Positions 26,368 through 36,683 are shown, numbered from the stretch's first letter. The stretch is DNA of 64,000 nt from AP-15 sp963716115 (GCA_963716115.1 CAVQSZ010000020.1:1-64000), one strand, 5' to 3'. Translations and numbers: made by a program. Notes: a model not told the origin generated them from the sequence alone.

Positions 26368-27261
26368 TCAGCGGACAATGATGCACCCGACGCTGCGCTG
26401 CCTCAGCTCGCCGCAGAGCCGCTCGGCCCTGGCCGAATCGCCGACCGGCCCCGCCTGGATGCGGTAGTAGACGCCCTTGTCGCCGAGATCGGCGCGGATC
26501 GGCGTCGCGGCGAGATCGCCGAGAAGATCGGCGTTCTTGTGCTTGATCCGGTCCCATTCCTGCCGCGCCTGATCCTGGCTGCGCACCGAGCCGAGCTGGA
26601 TGCGCGCGCCGCCGGCGCTCGCCGCCTTGGACCGCTCCGGCGGCGGCTTGGGCGCGGCCGACGGGGCCTTTTCACCTGACGGGGCCTTTTCAGCCGGCGG
26701 GGCCTTTTCAACAGACGCCGCGGCCGCCTGCGGCGGCTTGAGCGGCGCGACCGGGGTGGCCGCGGCCGCCTCCGCAACCGGCGCCGGCGGCTTGGGCGGC
26801 GGGACGGGGATGGCTGCGGCCCCCTCCGCAACCGGGGCCGGGGCCGGCGCCGGGGCCGCCACGGCGGGGGCCGGCGGCGCGGTCGGCCGCGGCATCGGCT
26901 TTTCCGGCGGCGGCAGCAAATGCTCCACCGCCGGGCGGATCTGCGCCGAGCGGGTCTGGGCGTAGATCAGCTTGTCGCGATCCGGGATCTGCATGCCGCC
27001 GGGCTCTTCGGGCTTGACCCTGGTCGGACGCGGATCGGCCCGGATCAACGGCACGTCGGCCCCGGCGAGCGCCGGCCCGGCCGAATGTCTTGCGCCCTGG
27101 GAGTAGGCGAGCCACAGGCCGCCGGCAAAGAGCCCCATGACCACCAGCGCCACAAAGATCGCCAGCACCCGCCGCTGCCGCCGCGGCGGCTCGTCGTCGC
27201 GCGGCTCGGCGTAAAGGCCGCTGCGCCCTTCGGGGTCGGCCGGGCCGAGCTCATAGGACAT
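26368..27261 (-). CDS. SPOR-domain cell-division-type protein
   Basis: A 297-residue membrane-anchored protein. Residues 1-30 are cytoplasmic and charged, one helix spans about 32-54 (VLAIFVALVVMGLFAGGLWL), a long Pro/Ala-rich periplasmic linker follows, and a C-terminal SPOR domain of about 75 residues (ARIQLGSVRSQDQARQEWDR to VYYRIQAGPVGDSARAERL) binds denuded glycan strands at septa. The gene always accompanies argS and nagZ in alphaproteobacteria. The linker carries low-complexity repeats such as KAPPAEKAPSGEKAPS. It starts 3 bases after the argS stop. Confidence 0.9.
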   Translation of the reverse strand: MSYELGPADPEGRSGLYAEPRDDEPPRRQRRVLAIFVALVVMGLFAGGLWLAYSQGARHSAGPALAGADVPLIRADPRPTRVKPEEPGGMQIPDRDKLIYAQTRSAQIRPAVEHLLPPPEKPMPRPTAPPAPAVAAPAPAPAPVAEGAAAIPVPPPKPPAPVAEAAAATPVAPLKPPQAAAASVEKAPPAEKAPSGEKAPSAAPKPPPERSKAASAGGARIQLGSVRSQDQARQEWDRIKHKNADLLGDLAATPIRADLGDKGVYYRIQAGPVGDSARAERLCGELRQRSVGCIIVR

Positions 27262-27263
27262 GG

Positions 27264-29043
27264 CTACATCTCCTCGACCGGCTCGACGCCGAACACGACG
27301 AGGCCGGAAGCGATGACGATCGCGACGCCGCGGACCAGCGCGAGCCGGGCGCGGGTCAACCCCGGATCGGCGGCCAGCAGAAAGCGCAACGTCGCCTCGT
27401 CCTTGCCCTTGTTCCACAAGGTGTGGAACTGCGCCGCGACCTCCTGCAGGTAGAACGCGATCCGGTGCGGCTCGTGCGCTTCGGCGGCGCTTTCGACCAG
27501 CCGCGGCCAGCCGGCGAGCTGGCGGATCAGCGCCAGCTCCACCGGGTCGGCGAGCCGGCCGAGCGGGGCCTCGGCCAACGCCGCGTCGGACAAATCGTCG
27601 TCGGGGAATAGCTCGGCCGCGTGCCGCATCACCGAGGCGGCGCGGGCATGCGCGTATTGCACGTAAAAGACCGGGTTGTCGCGCGACTGCTCGGTCACCT
27701 TGGCGAAATCGAATTCGAGCGTCTGGTCGTTGCGGCGGGTCAGCATGATGAAGCGGAAGACGTCGCGGCCGACCTCGTCGATCACCTCGCGCAAGGTGAC
27801 GAAGGCGCCGGCGCGCTTCGACATGCGCACCGGGACGCCCTTGTCGGACAGGTGGACGAGCTGGCACAGCTTCACGTCGAGCGCGGCGCGATCCTCGGTC
27901 ACCGCGCGCACCGCCGCCTGCATGCGCTTGACATAGCCGCCGTGGTCGGCCCCCCACAAATCGATCAGATTGGCGAAGCCGCGGCGAAACTTGTCGTGGT
28001 GATAGGCGATGTCGGCGGCGAAATAGGTCCACGAGCCGTCCGACTTCTTGAGCGGCCGGTCGACGTCGTCGCCGAATCGGGTGGCGCGGAACAAGGTCTG
28101 CGCCCGCGGCTCCCAATCGTCGGGGAGCTTGCCCTTGGGCGCGTCGAGGACGCCGGTATAGATCAGCCCGCGCGCTTCGAGCGCGGCGAGGCTGCGGTCG
28201 ATCGCGCCCTTTTCGACCAGCGCCCGCTCCGAGACGAAAAGGTCGTGGCGCACGCCGAGCGCGGCGAGGTCGCCGCGGATCAGCGCCATCATCCGCTCGA
28301 TCGCGAAGTCGCGGACCGGCCCCAGCCATTTCGCCTCGGGCCGGGCGAGCCATTTGCGGCCGTCGCGCGCGGCCAGCTCGCGCCCGGTCTCGATCAGATA
28401 TTCGCCGGGGTAGAACCCCTCGGGGATCGGTCCGACAGCTTCGCCCAAGGCTTCGCGGTAGCGCAGATGGGTCGAGCGGGCGAGGATGTCGACCTGGGCG
28501 CCGGCGTCGTTGACGTAGTACTCGCGCTCGACCCGGAACCCGGCCTTGGCCAGAAGGGAGGCCAGCGCGTCGCCGACCACCGCGCCGCGGCCGTGGCCGA
28601 CATGCATCGGCCCCGTGGGGTTGGCCGAGACGAACTCGACATTGACCCGCTCGCCGCCGCCCACGGGCGAATCGCCAAAGCCCGCGCCGGCGCGCAGGAT
28701 CGCACGCAGCTGCGCATGCCAGACCTCGGGCGCGAGGCGGATGTTCAGAAAGCCGGGCCGCGCCGCGGCGATGGTGAAGCCCCGCCCGCGGTAGTCGCCG
28801 GTGGCGAGATCGCACTCGGCGAGGGCGGCGGCGATCCGCTCGGCCAGCGCCATCGGGTTTTGCTTGAGCGGCGCCGGCCAGCACCATCGCCGCGTTGGTG
28901 GCGAGATCGCCATGCGCCGGATCGCGCGGCGGCTCGACCGCGACCCGCGTGAGGTCGAGCCCCGCCGGAAGCGCGCCGGCCGCGGTCAGGCGGTCGAGCG
29001 CCGCCAGCACCAGCCGGCGCACATCGCTAAAGACGTTGGTCAT
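27264..29043 (-). CDS. argS: Arginyl-tRNA synthetase (one frame break)
   Basis: A class I aminoacyl-tRNA synthetase of about 592 residues. The N-terminal domain (MTNVFSDVRRLVLAALDRL, then GDLATNAAMVLAGAAQ) and the main body (ALAERIAAALAECDL onward) are in different frames. One extra base in the gggtttt run at 28855-28861 accounts for this. The body has VEFVSANPTGPMHVGHGRGA (HVGH signature), the KMSKR-like VRMSKRAGAFVTL, and the C-terminal anticodon-binding DALRD-type domain. The enzyme should be essential, so a sequence error is the simplest reading. dgt lies upstream, SPOR downstream. Confidence 0.92.
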
Positions 29044-29052
29044 CGCGATGGT

Positions 29053-29328
29053 TCAGGCGGCATCCGGCAACGGCACCTCGATACGTCGGCCTGCGACTTC
29101 GTCGATCACCACGAGGCGCCCGCCATCGGCCGCACGGAGCTGGGTGTTGGCGTCGAGGAGCTCGATACCGTACACGGTTCCGTCCGGCGCAAGATCGACG
29201 TTCAGCTCGTCGCTCAAGCGAATTGTTTCCACCTGAGCCCCGGCCGGCTCGCGCAGTCGCAGGTAGGCGATGTTTCGCCGGGGGTCGTAGCTCAGCTGCA
29301 CTCTCCTGCCCTCCGAAGCACGGTTCAA
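29053..29328 (-). CDS. DUF2283 protein, possible antitoxin partner
   Basis: A 91-residue protein with the DUF2283 pattern: VQLSYDPRRNIAYLRLREP, then ETIRLSDELNVDLAPDGTVY and GIELLDANTQL. These small beta-rich proteins of unknown function often follow DUF4258 genes, and the pair behaves by genomic association like a toxin-antitoxin unit. Its start overlaps the stop of the DUF4258 gene by 4 bases, so they are translationally coupled. It sits between dgt and argS, which is otherwise a conserved junction, so the pair looks inserted there. Confidence 0.78.
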   Translation of the reverse strand: MNRASEGRRVQLSYDPRRNIAYLRLREPAGAQVETIRLSDELNVDLAPDGTVYGIELLDANTQLRAADGGRLVVIDEVAGRRIEVPLPDAA

Positions 29329-29570
29329 AAATATTTCACGATGACGCTGATCACCAGCCAGTCCCCATCCTCCCAGACCGCGATCGCTTCAACCTGCTTC
29401 ATATGATACCGACGATTTCGCCACAGGCCGTCGAATCCGAAATTGCGTCGAAATCCCTCCCGGCCGAACTTCGCGCTAAATCGTTCCCCTTCGTTAACAG
29501 TGGCGCCGACCTCCTCCTCGCTTGCCCCTCGTTCGAGCATCCGGGCGACCGCATGGGCATGCAGCTTCAT
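29325..29570 (-). CDS. DUF4258 protein, possible toxin partner
   Basis: An 81-residue protein: MKLHAHAVARMLERGASEEE, then VGATVNEGERFSAKFGREGF and a C-terminal VEAIAVWEDGDWLVISVIVKYF-type pair of strands. HAVARMLERGIS-like openings define DUF4258, a compact fold distantly like RelE-type toxins. The ATG at 29568-29570 follows dgt by 14 bases. Function is inferred only from pairing with DUF2283; no activity can be claimed. Confidence 0.75.
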   Translation of the reverse strand: MKLHAHAVARMLERGASEEEVGATVNEGERFSAKFGREGFRRNFGFDGLWRNRRYHMKQVEAIAVWEDGDWLVISVIVKYF

Positions 29571-29584
29571 CCGCCCTGACCCGG

Positions 29585-30764
29585 TCACATCGGGGCATAG
29601 GTGTCGAACAGGCGGTGGTGCTCGTCGAGCGCGAAGCGGTCGGTCATCCCGGCGAGATAGTCGGCGGCGACCCGCGCGGTTTGCGCGTCGTCGGGGCCGG
29701 CGGCGAGCAGGCGCCATTCGCGCGGCAGGCATTCGGGCTCGGCGAGGTAGAGCGCGAAATAGGTCGCGCACGACGCGGCGCGCCTTCGAGCTCATCCGGT
29801 TGACGCGGTAGTGCCGGTACATCCGCTCGAACAGGAAATCCTTGAGCGCGCGGTCGTTCGTGCGCATCTCGGCCGAGAACGCGGCGACCGGGGCCGCCAG
29901 CGCCCGGACGGCGTCGGCCGACCCGACCCTCGCATCGGCGAGGCGCGAGCGGGTCTCGGCGATCAGATCGCCGACCATATGGTCGATCATCCGGCGAATC
30001 AATTCGTGGATCAGGCGCGATTCCTCGATCCCCGGATAGCGCCGCGCGACCGAATGGAAGACCGGGCCGACCAGCGGCACCTCGGCGAGGTCGGCGACCG
30101 CAAAGAGGCCGGCGCGCAGCCCGTCGTCGATGTCGTGGTTGTTGTAGGCGATGTCGTCGGCGAGTGCGGCGACCTGCGCCTCGGCCGAGGGCTGGGTGTC
30201 GAGGCCGAGCGGGTGGGCGCGGTCGTATTCGGCGATGGTCGGCGGCGGCGGACGCTCGATGCCGGGGCCGCGCAACGGCCCGTTGTGCTTGACCGTGCCT
30301 TCGAGCGTCTCCCAGGTCAGGTTGAGGCCGTCGAACTCGGCGTAGCGGCGCTCGAGCCGGGTCAGGATGCGCAAGGTCTGGTCGTTGTGCGAAAACCCGC
30401 CGAAACGCGCCATCTCGCCGTTCAACGCCTCCTCGCCGGCATGGCCGAAGGGGGTGTGGCCGAGGTCGTGGGCGAGCGCCAGGGTCTCAGCCAAATCCTC
30501 GTCGAGCCGCAGCGCGCGGGCGATCGTGCGCGCGATCTGCGCCACCTCGAGGCTGTGGGTGAGCCGGGTGCGGTAATGGTCGCCCTCGTGGTAGACGAAG
30601 ACCTGGGTCTTGTGGGTCAGCCGGCGGAAGGCGGTCGAATGGATGATGCGGTCGCGGTCGCGCTGAAACGGCGAGCGCATCGCATGCTCGGGCTCCGGAT
30701 GGAGCCGCCCGCGGGACTCCTCCGGCTTCGACGCGTAGGGCGCGAGACCGACCGGGGGCACCAT
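29585..30764 (-). CDS. dgt: Deoxyguanosinetriphosphate triphosphohydrolase-like protein (one frame break)
   Basis: An HD-domain dNTP triphosphohydrolase of about 392 residues that releases tripolyphosphate from dNTPs. The ligands are His in LTHSLEVAQIARTIAR, His-Asp in ALAHDLGHTPFGHAGE and Asp in ALADDIAYNNHDIDDG. The frame breaks at the ttt run near 29757-29759. Removing one t joins RRVVRDLF to ALYLAEPECLPREWRLL, giving the proper C-terminus ending LDEHHRLFDTYAPM. Without correction the frame runs on into the DUF4258 gene. It heads the conserved dgt-argS-SPOR-nagZ run. The first ATG is used; MRSPFQRDRDRI further in is a possible later start. Confidence 0.9.
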
Positions 30765-30997
30765 GCCCCGACCCTACCGCGCCCCGCCGCCGGCGTCCAC
30801 CGCCGCCGCAAACCCCAGCCGCGCCGCGCCCCGGAGCGGGCGACGCAGAGGGCGGCAGGCGCCCGATTCGACCTCCGACCACGACCGACGGGCAAAAAGG
30901 CGTACCGCGGAGGCTCCTCCGTCGTCCCGCCGGAGTCCATTTCTGCCATTAGCATCGGCCTTCACCGGTGCGGCCGGATCGCCGGCGTGGCTAGGCT

Positions 30998-33497
30998 TTA
31001 CCGATGCTCGGAGCGGAGCACGGCGGCCTCGGCTCCGGCGGCGTCCGAACCGGCGGCGTGCCCGGCACGCCGCAAGAGGATCGACAATTTGTCGAGACTT
31101 AGCGCGAGATCGGGGGCAAACTGTGCCAACCTCTCCTGCGCCAAATCGCGAAAAATCGCCACCGCCTCGCGGGTCGCCGCCAACGCCCCGGCCACGTCCC
31201 CGGCATCGCTCAGCCGGTTCGATAAATTGGAGAGGCTCCTCGCGAGCTCGTTGGCAAACCGCGCCGGATTCTCTTGTGCCTGCCGGCGACGAATTTCCAA
31301 CGCCTCGCGGATCGCGGCCAGCGCCCCCGCCGTGTCCCCGGAGTCGCTCAGGCGGTTCGAGAAATTGTTGAGGCACGTCGCGAAAGCGGGGGCAAACCGC
31401 GCTTGGTTCTCCTGCGCCAAAGGACGATACATCGTCACCGCCTCGCAGATCGCCGCCAACGCCCCCTGCCCGTCCCCGGCCTCGCCCAGCCGATTTGACA
31501 AAGTGTTGAGGCTCTCCGCGAGATCGGGGGTAAACCGCGCCGGGTCCTCCGCCTTTAAAGAGCGACGAATTTCCACCGCCTGACAAATCGCCGACAGCGC
31601 TCCCGCCACGTCCCCGGCATCGCTTAGACTAACGGACAAATTGTTGAGGCACATGGCGAGATCGGGAGCAAAGAGCGGCGGATTCTCCGCCGCCAGAGGG
31701 CGAAGAATTTCGACCGCCACGCGGATCGCCGCCAGCGCCCCCGCCACGTCCCCGGCATCGCTCAGCCCGTTCGACAAATTGTTGAGGCTCACGGCCAGAG
31801 CTGGGGCAGACCGCGCGAGGCTCTCCGGCGGCAACGAGCGATAAATCTTCACTGCGTCGCGGACTGCCGCCAGCGCCGCCGCCCCGTCCCCGGCTTCGTA
31901 CAACAGGATCGACATACGGTTCAGGCTCAGCGCGAGATCGGGGGCAAAATGCGACGGGCCCCCTTGCGCCAAGCCGCGAAAAATCGCCACCGCCTCGCTG
32001 ATCGCCGCCAATGCCTCCACTGCGTTCCCGGTATCACGCAGACCGCGCGACAAAGTGTTGAGGATGATCGCTCGCTGATCTGGGGGCAAATCCGGTGCCA
32101 GAAGAAGCGCGTTTCCAATGGCGACCACGGCTGCGCTCAATCGAAAGCTCGAACTCGTCGGAGTCGAAAAATGCACGCCACCGTTCGGCGCGCTTCGGCT
32201 CGTTGGCAATTGCTTTTACAAGATCCTCGCAAAGAATGCTTTCGCCCGGGCCGTGCAACGTGACGGCATCGTAGGCGAGCCGATCGAGGCGCTGGACTTC
32301 GATCGCGGCCGGGTCGCTCAGCGCCTCCCAAATCCATTCGGGCGCCGTATCCGGACGATCGTGAAGAATTTGCCGCAAAAGCTCGGCCGCGACCAGATCC
32401 GGGCTCGGCGACGGAAGGTGATCGTGCTCCCACCAGCCGAGTGACTTTACTGCATCGACGATTTTCTCCGGCGGCGGCAGACCAATTTCCAATCTCGCCG
32501 ACGCCAGCCGGCGAAGCGCGTCTGCGTCAAGACCGGCTCGCAAGGCGGCCAACCCGGCGAGGCGCGACGCCGCGCGCTCGCCCCAGCCGGCGTCGCGTCC
32601 CGCGGCGTCGAGCCGTCGGCGCTCCCGCTCGACCAACGCCGAAATGATCTCCGCCCCCGACAGGCCGAGCGTTTCCCCCGGTTCGATCACCGCGTGAACC
32701 GCCGCAGCCGTCGTATAGAGCGGCAATGCGTGCAGCCGCGGATCGCGCTCGACCCATCCCTTGATCGCGGCATCGTCAAGGCGCAGACGCTCGCGTTTCC
32801 GATCGTCGGCAAGACGTTCTGCGACGGCGCGAAACAGCCGCACCGCCGGCTTCGCTTCCAGCGGCCCGACCGTCACCTCGTAGCTGTCGCACAGCGACGA
32901 CGCTCCGGCTTGGGCGATATCGTCGCGCCAGAAGTCCATCGGCCGGCGGCTCAGCAGCAGGACGCGAACCGGGGCGGGCGGCGCCTCCATTCGCGCCGCG
33001 CTCTGAAGCAGGGCGCGGATCTGCGGCCGCCACTCTTCCGGGTAGTCAATAACGAGCAACAAACCGTCATCGGAAAGCGGCAGGCGCGAAGCCTTCTCAA
33101 GCGAGGCGAAACCGGCATGCCAGCCATTTTCGCGGAGCGACTCGGCGATTTCCGCGGCGAGCCGCGTCTTTCCCGCCCCACCCGGGCCGGTCAGCAGGCG
33201 AACGCGCACCCCTCTTGCGCCGCCCTGAGCCCAATCCAGCAGATCCTGCCTCTCCCCCTCCCGCCCGATCAGCTCCCGGCTCAGCCGGGAACTCCACCGC
33301 AGCAGGTTGAAGATCTCGAACGGGCCGGCTCCTGGCAGCTCCGGGTCCCAAATGAGGCTCGGCGGTTCCGGCGGCTCGCCGCCATTGTAGATCTGGTAGA
33401 CGATCCCGCTGTTGCCGCCGACCACGACGCAGCCGGCGATCTCATTCGCCCGAAGGCGGCTGCCGCCGCCGAACAACGACCGCAGCCATCGCATCAT
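30998..33497 (-). CDS. STAND-type NTPase with C-terminal TPR repeats (one frame break)
   Basis: A predicted signal-transduction ATPase of about 830 residues. Residues 16-38 (ANEIAGCVVVGGNSGIVYQI) form a Gly/Asn-rich motif. Walker A is GPGGAGKTRLA (104-114) and Walker B is LLLVIDYPEEW (147-157). An NB-ARC-like helical region follows to about residue 450. There the frame breaks at the ttt run near 32145; removing one t continues into LSAAVVAIGNALLLAP and seven to eight repeats of about 48 residues (SLNNLSNRLSDAGDVAGALA type), kinesin-light-chain-like TPRs. This is the sensor-switch layout of bacterial NLR-like proteins, many of which act in phage defence. Its start overlaps the stop of the small membrane protein gene by 4 bases. 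Confidence 0.82.
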
Positions 33498-33763
33498 TTG
33501 CCCCAGAACACATCATGGGCGAGTTGCACTGCGGCGATCAGAACCCCGACGATCGCGATCGCCCAGGCGGTGCGGTCGGGCGCCGCCGACCGTGCCCCCG
33601 GCGCGCCGCGTTGCCTATAGCTCTGGTTGATGGTCCCGGAATTGTTGCCAACGGCCACATTCCCGGTGATCTTGCCCGCTCGGAGAATATTCGAACGCTT
33701 GAACATGCCGATCGCGATCAGCAGCACGCCAAGCCCATAAACCAGCACGCGCTCGAAGCTCAT
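33494..33763 (-). CDS. Small two-helix membrane protein coupled to the STAND NTPase
   Basis: An 89-residue protein of no family I recognise. Hydrophobic helices span about residues 5-20 and 66-83. Between them, residues 30-49 read GKITGNVAVGNNSGTINQSY, a Gly/Asn/Val-rich motif closely like the N-terminus of the downstream NTPase (VVVGGNSGIVYQ). The genes overlap by 4 bases and must be co-translated. A shared motif of this kind in an NLR-like protein and its neighbour recalls amyloid-type signalling motifs that pass a signal from sensor to effector; if so, this protein would be the membrane effector. That is inference only. Confidence 0.6.
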   Translation of the reverse strand: MSFERVLVYGLGVLLIAIGMFKRSNILRAGKITGNVAVGNNSGTINQSYRQRGAPGARSAAPDRTAWAIAIVGVLIAAVQLAHDVFWGK

Positions 33764-34337
33764 CCGCGGCCTCCAGGAGCTTCATCCGCAGCACAGATTT
33801 CAATGTACCATTTTCGCCGGCGAGTTGCATCCGGCGTCGGAGCCCGGCGAGCCGGCTTGCCGCCTGCGACCACAACCGTAACCTCTTCCCAGCGCGTGCT
33901 GGCCGCCGTAGGGTGAGCGGAAGCGATGGAAGCGGCGCGCCCCGATTCGTGCAGGGCGGTTCAGCGCCTCGGCGCAATCGGCCGGCTGCTGCGGACAGGG
34001 GCGATTTATTGTTGTCGCGCCGCCCCGAACCGGCGATCCTGGCAGCCGCCCGCCCGGAAGCGGCGAATGTCGGTCGGAGGCGCTTTCGAGCTCTCCCTCA
34101 GAGCACGACTTACAATGAGTCGTTATATGTCAATAGGTTCGTCGTTCCCGCGAAAGCGGGAACCCAGTGCTCCAAGGGCTCGAACGGTTCCCCCTGTTCA
34201 TGCCAGGGGCAGGCTCTGGACCCCCGCTTTCCCCACGGGACAAGCCCGTGGGCTGAAGGCGCACGGGGCGACGATATCCCACTGAGATAACGGGCTTCAT
34301 TTCGGGTCGACACTCAAACTTATTCACCGATCAAAAC
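33764..34337. other. Intergenic region with a dispersed repeat, no gene supported
   Basis: About 570 bases between the leftward membrane protein gene and the rightward deacetylase fusion. A dispersed repeat starts at 34141 (gtcgttcccgcgaaagcggg, then aaccca) and extends to about 34275 with a second palindrome, cccacgggacaagcccgtggg. The rest shows no reading frame with family resemblance. Confidence 0.45.
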
Positions 34338-36683
34338 ATGTATGTGGTAACGCCGACACTCGACCGCATCCGCGAGATACAAGAGGAAGAGCACAAGTAT
34401 TATTGGAGCGCGGCCGCCGAATCGCTGCTCCGGGGACGCGGCGTCATTTCTTCGGCGACCGTCCACGGGGTTGTGAACCCTCTCGAAGGTGCGGCGGTCG
34501 TTACGAGAGGATGCAGCATCGAGGCCGCGGAAGCGATCGGCGCGGCGGGTCCCAGATTCTACGAAGGACCGTTGGCTAAAGATCTTGCCGCATCCTTCGG
34601 CGTCGCCGCCATCGACTGGGAGGAGCCGGAAGTCGAGCTGTCCTGCGACGGCGCGGCGATCTCGATAGTCAGATATCCGACAGAATACAGCCGTGACGCC
34701 TCGGGCGCGGTGCTGCCGGCGAACGCCCCCGAGGAGTGGCGCAACGCCACCATTCGCGGTCAGTTTTTGGACGCGCCGGGTTGGACGGTGGTCGCGACCG
34801 CGCGCTCGACAACTTCCGGCGCCAGCGGTCCGGTCGTCGTCACCCGTGATTCCACCACCTTATGCGGCATTCCGCTCCTGGACATCGGGGTCCGGCACAC
34901 CGGCTTTCCGCCGGTATCCGATCGCTACGAAATTCGCGACACGGGTTATGGACACGAACAGGCGCTCGATCTGGCGTTGGGGCCGCTGCTCGCGAAAGGC
35001 GCAGCGGGCGCGCCCATGATGGTGGTCAGCCGTTGGCCAAAGGGCTGTGATGCCTGCATTACGGTGCGTCACGACTATGACCGGGATATTTCCAAAGAGT
35101 CCGCACTGGAGCTGCTCGACTATTACCGCGATAACAACCTGAAGTGCAGCATCGCCTTCTTGTCCTACCTGGCGCCGCCGCCGATGATCGAAGCATTCGC
35201 TGCGGCCGGCCACGAGATTCAGCTGCACTCGCACGCCCGCGACGGGTCTACCCTCGCTCAGGCGCGTGCGGTCATCGAAGCGATCGCCAAGCGGCCGGTG
35301 CGCGGGATGACGATCCACGGCGGCGGCACCGGCGTCGGCTTTCTCGGCGACCGGCATTACGCCTGGGCGCTGGGCGCCGGCCTCGATTACGCCGAAACAT
35401 TTTCCGACACGACGTATCCCGCGATCCCGATCCCGCGGATCGGCAAGCACGGCATCCCGGAATTGTCACGGCTCCTTGGCGTTGCGCCGCACCGCAGCCT
35501 GGATTTGTCGATGCAGCCGGAGCACAACGAGCTTGAATTATTTCGGACGCTGCTGCCGACCCGATTGTTGCGCGGCGACCACGTGATCTTGATGAACCAC
35601 CCGGATGTCCATCGGCAAGAGCTGCTGGAGCTGCTCGGATTGCTTGATCTGGATCGTGTGTGGCGGGCGACGCAGCTGGAAGCGGTCGAGTGGTTCCGCA
35701 CGACGCATTTTGAAGCAGAAGCAGAAATCGGGCGCGACCGGGCGCGGGTGCGGTTCCCTCGCGCCCCATCCAAACCGGTCGAGGTCACGGTTCACTGGGC
35801 CGATGGGACCCGAACCGTCGCAACCATCGAAGACGCCGAGGCGGAGATTGCCTACGGCGCCACCGACAGCGGCGCGGCGCGGCGCCCCGATCCGGGTCCG
35901 GCCCGGCCGCGCGATTACGCGGAAATCCTGAACGGCTACGCGGGCCACACCCCGACCATCTCGCCGATTCTGCACGGCGCGCTGCCGCGCTCCCGATCCT
36001 CCGCCGGGCCGGAATACCGTCATCCGGCCCCATTCGATCAAAGCTATTTCCGAGGCCGCGCGATCGGCGACGCGGTGGCTCAGAGCGATCATCGCGGGCT
36101 GGGATTTCGCGGCATGGCGCAATCGCTCCGCTTGCCGGAGCGGGCCCTAATCCTCGATGTCGGAGCCGGCGGGTTCGCCGGAGCGACGACCACGGCGCAC
36201 CTTGTCGAGCGCTGGCCGGGAAGGGTCCACGCGCTGGAGATCAGGCCGGAGCGCGCCCAGGCCCTGCACGACAAGCTCGGCGGCCGGATCACCATCGAGG
36301 TCGGCGATTTCTACACATACGCGCCGGATCAGCCGTTCGACCTGGTGGTGCTCGACCTCGATACGTCCGGCCATTCCAGGCAATATTACGAGGGGATTCC
36401 GAAGGCGCGAGGCCTGCTCGAACCCGCCGGCAAGGTGATCGCCTCGCTGATCTATGATTGCGACGCGGCGTTCGGCGGCGCGGCTCCGCTGTTCAAGCCG
36501 GAGGCGCGGGGCGCGCAGGAGGCCTTCATGCAGGCGTATTTCGGGACGACCACGCTGAGCCTGGAGACCGCCCGGAGGGTCATGTGGGGCCACGGCTTCG
36601 CGGCTCTCGGAATGACCGATAAATGGCTGAGCGCGACCGCCGCCGGGCGCGGCTTCGGCTGGATTCTCCTGGAGCGGCTCTGA
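34338..36683 (+). CDS. Polysaccharide-deacetylase-like / class I methyltransferase fusion
   Basis: A 781-residue two-domain protein. Residues about 1-230 are unassigned. A carbohydrate-esterase-4-like (NodB) core follows, with VRHDYDRDI (His245, Asp246, Asp248), IQLHSHARDG (His297, His299) and DHVILMNHPDVHRQEL as the last motif. From about residue 590 a SAM-dependent Rossmann domain begins: LILDVGAGGFAGATTTAHL, VHALEIRPERAQ, ITIEVGDFY and FDLVVLDLDTSG. The two activities could act on one sugar polymer or on separate groups of one glycan precursor. The N-terminal MYVVTPTLDRIREIQEEEHKY has no signal peptide, so it is cytoplasmic. I know no standard family with this architecture. It stands alone between repeats and a binding protein gene. 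Confidence 0.7.
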   Translation: MYVVTPTLDRIREIQEEEHKYYWSAAAESLLRGRGVISSATVHGVVNPLEGAAVVTRGCSIEAAEAIGAAGPRFYEGPLAKDLAASFGVAAIDWEEPEVELSCDGAAISIVRYPTEYSRDASGAVLPANAPEEWRNATIRGQFLDAPGWTVVATARSTTSGASGPVVVTRDSTTLCGIPLLDIGVRHTGFPPVSDRYEIRDTGYGHEQALDLALGPLLAKGAAGAPMMVVSRWPKGCDACITVRHDYDRDISKESALELLDYYRDNNLKCSIAFLSYLAPPPMIEAFAAAGHEIQLHSHARDGSTLAQARAVIEAIAKRPVRGMTIHGGGTGVGFLGDRHYAWALGAGLDYAETFSDTTYPAIPIPRIGKHGIPELSRLLGVAPHRSLDLSMQPEHNELELFRTLLPTRLLRGDHVILMNHPDVHRQELLELLGLLDLDRVWRATQLEAVEWFRTTHFEAEAEIGRDRARVRFPRAPSKPVEVTVHWADGTRTVATIEDAEAEIAYGATDSGAARRPDPGPARPRDYAEILNGYAGHTPTISPILHGALPRSRSSAGPEYRHPAPFDQSYFRGRAIGDAVAQSDHRGLGFRGMAQSLRLPERALILDVGAGGFAGATTTAHLVERWPGRVHALEIRPERAQALHDKLGGRITIEVGDFYTYAPDQPFDLVVLDLDTSGHSRQYYEGIPKARGLLEPAGKVIASLIYDCDAAFGGAAPLFKPEARGAQEAFMQAYFGTTTLSLETARRVMWGHGFAALGMTDKWLSATAAGRGFGWILLERL

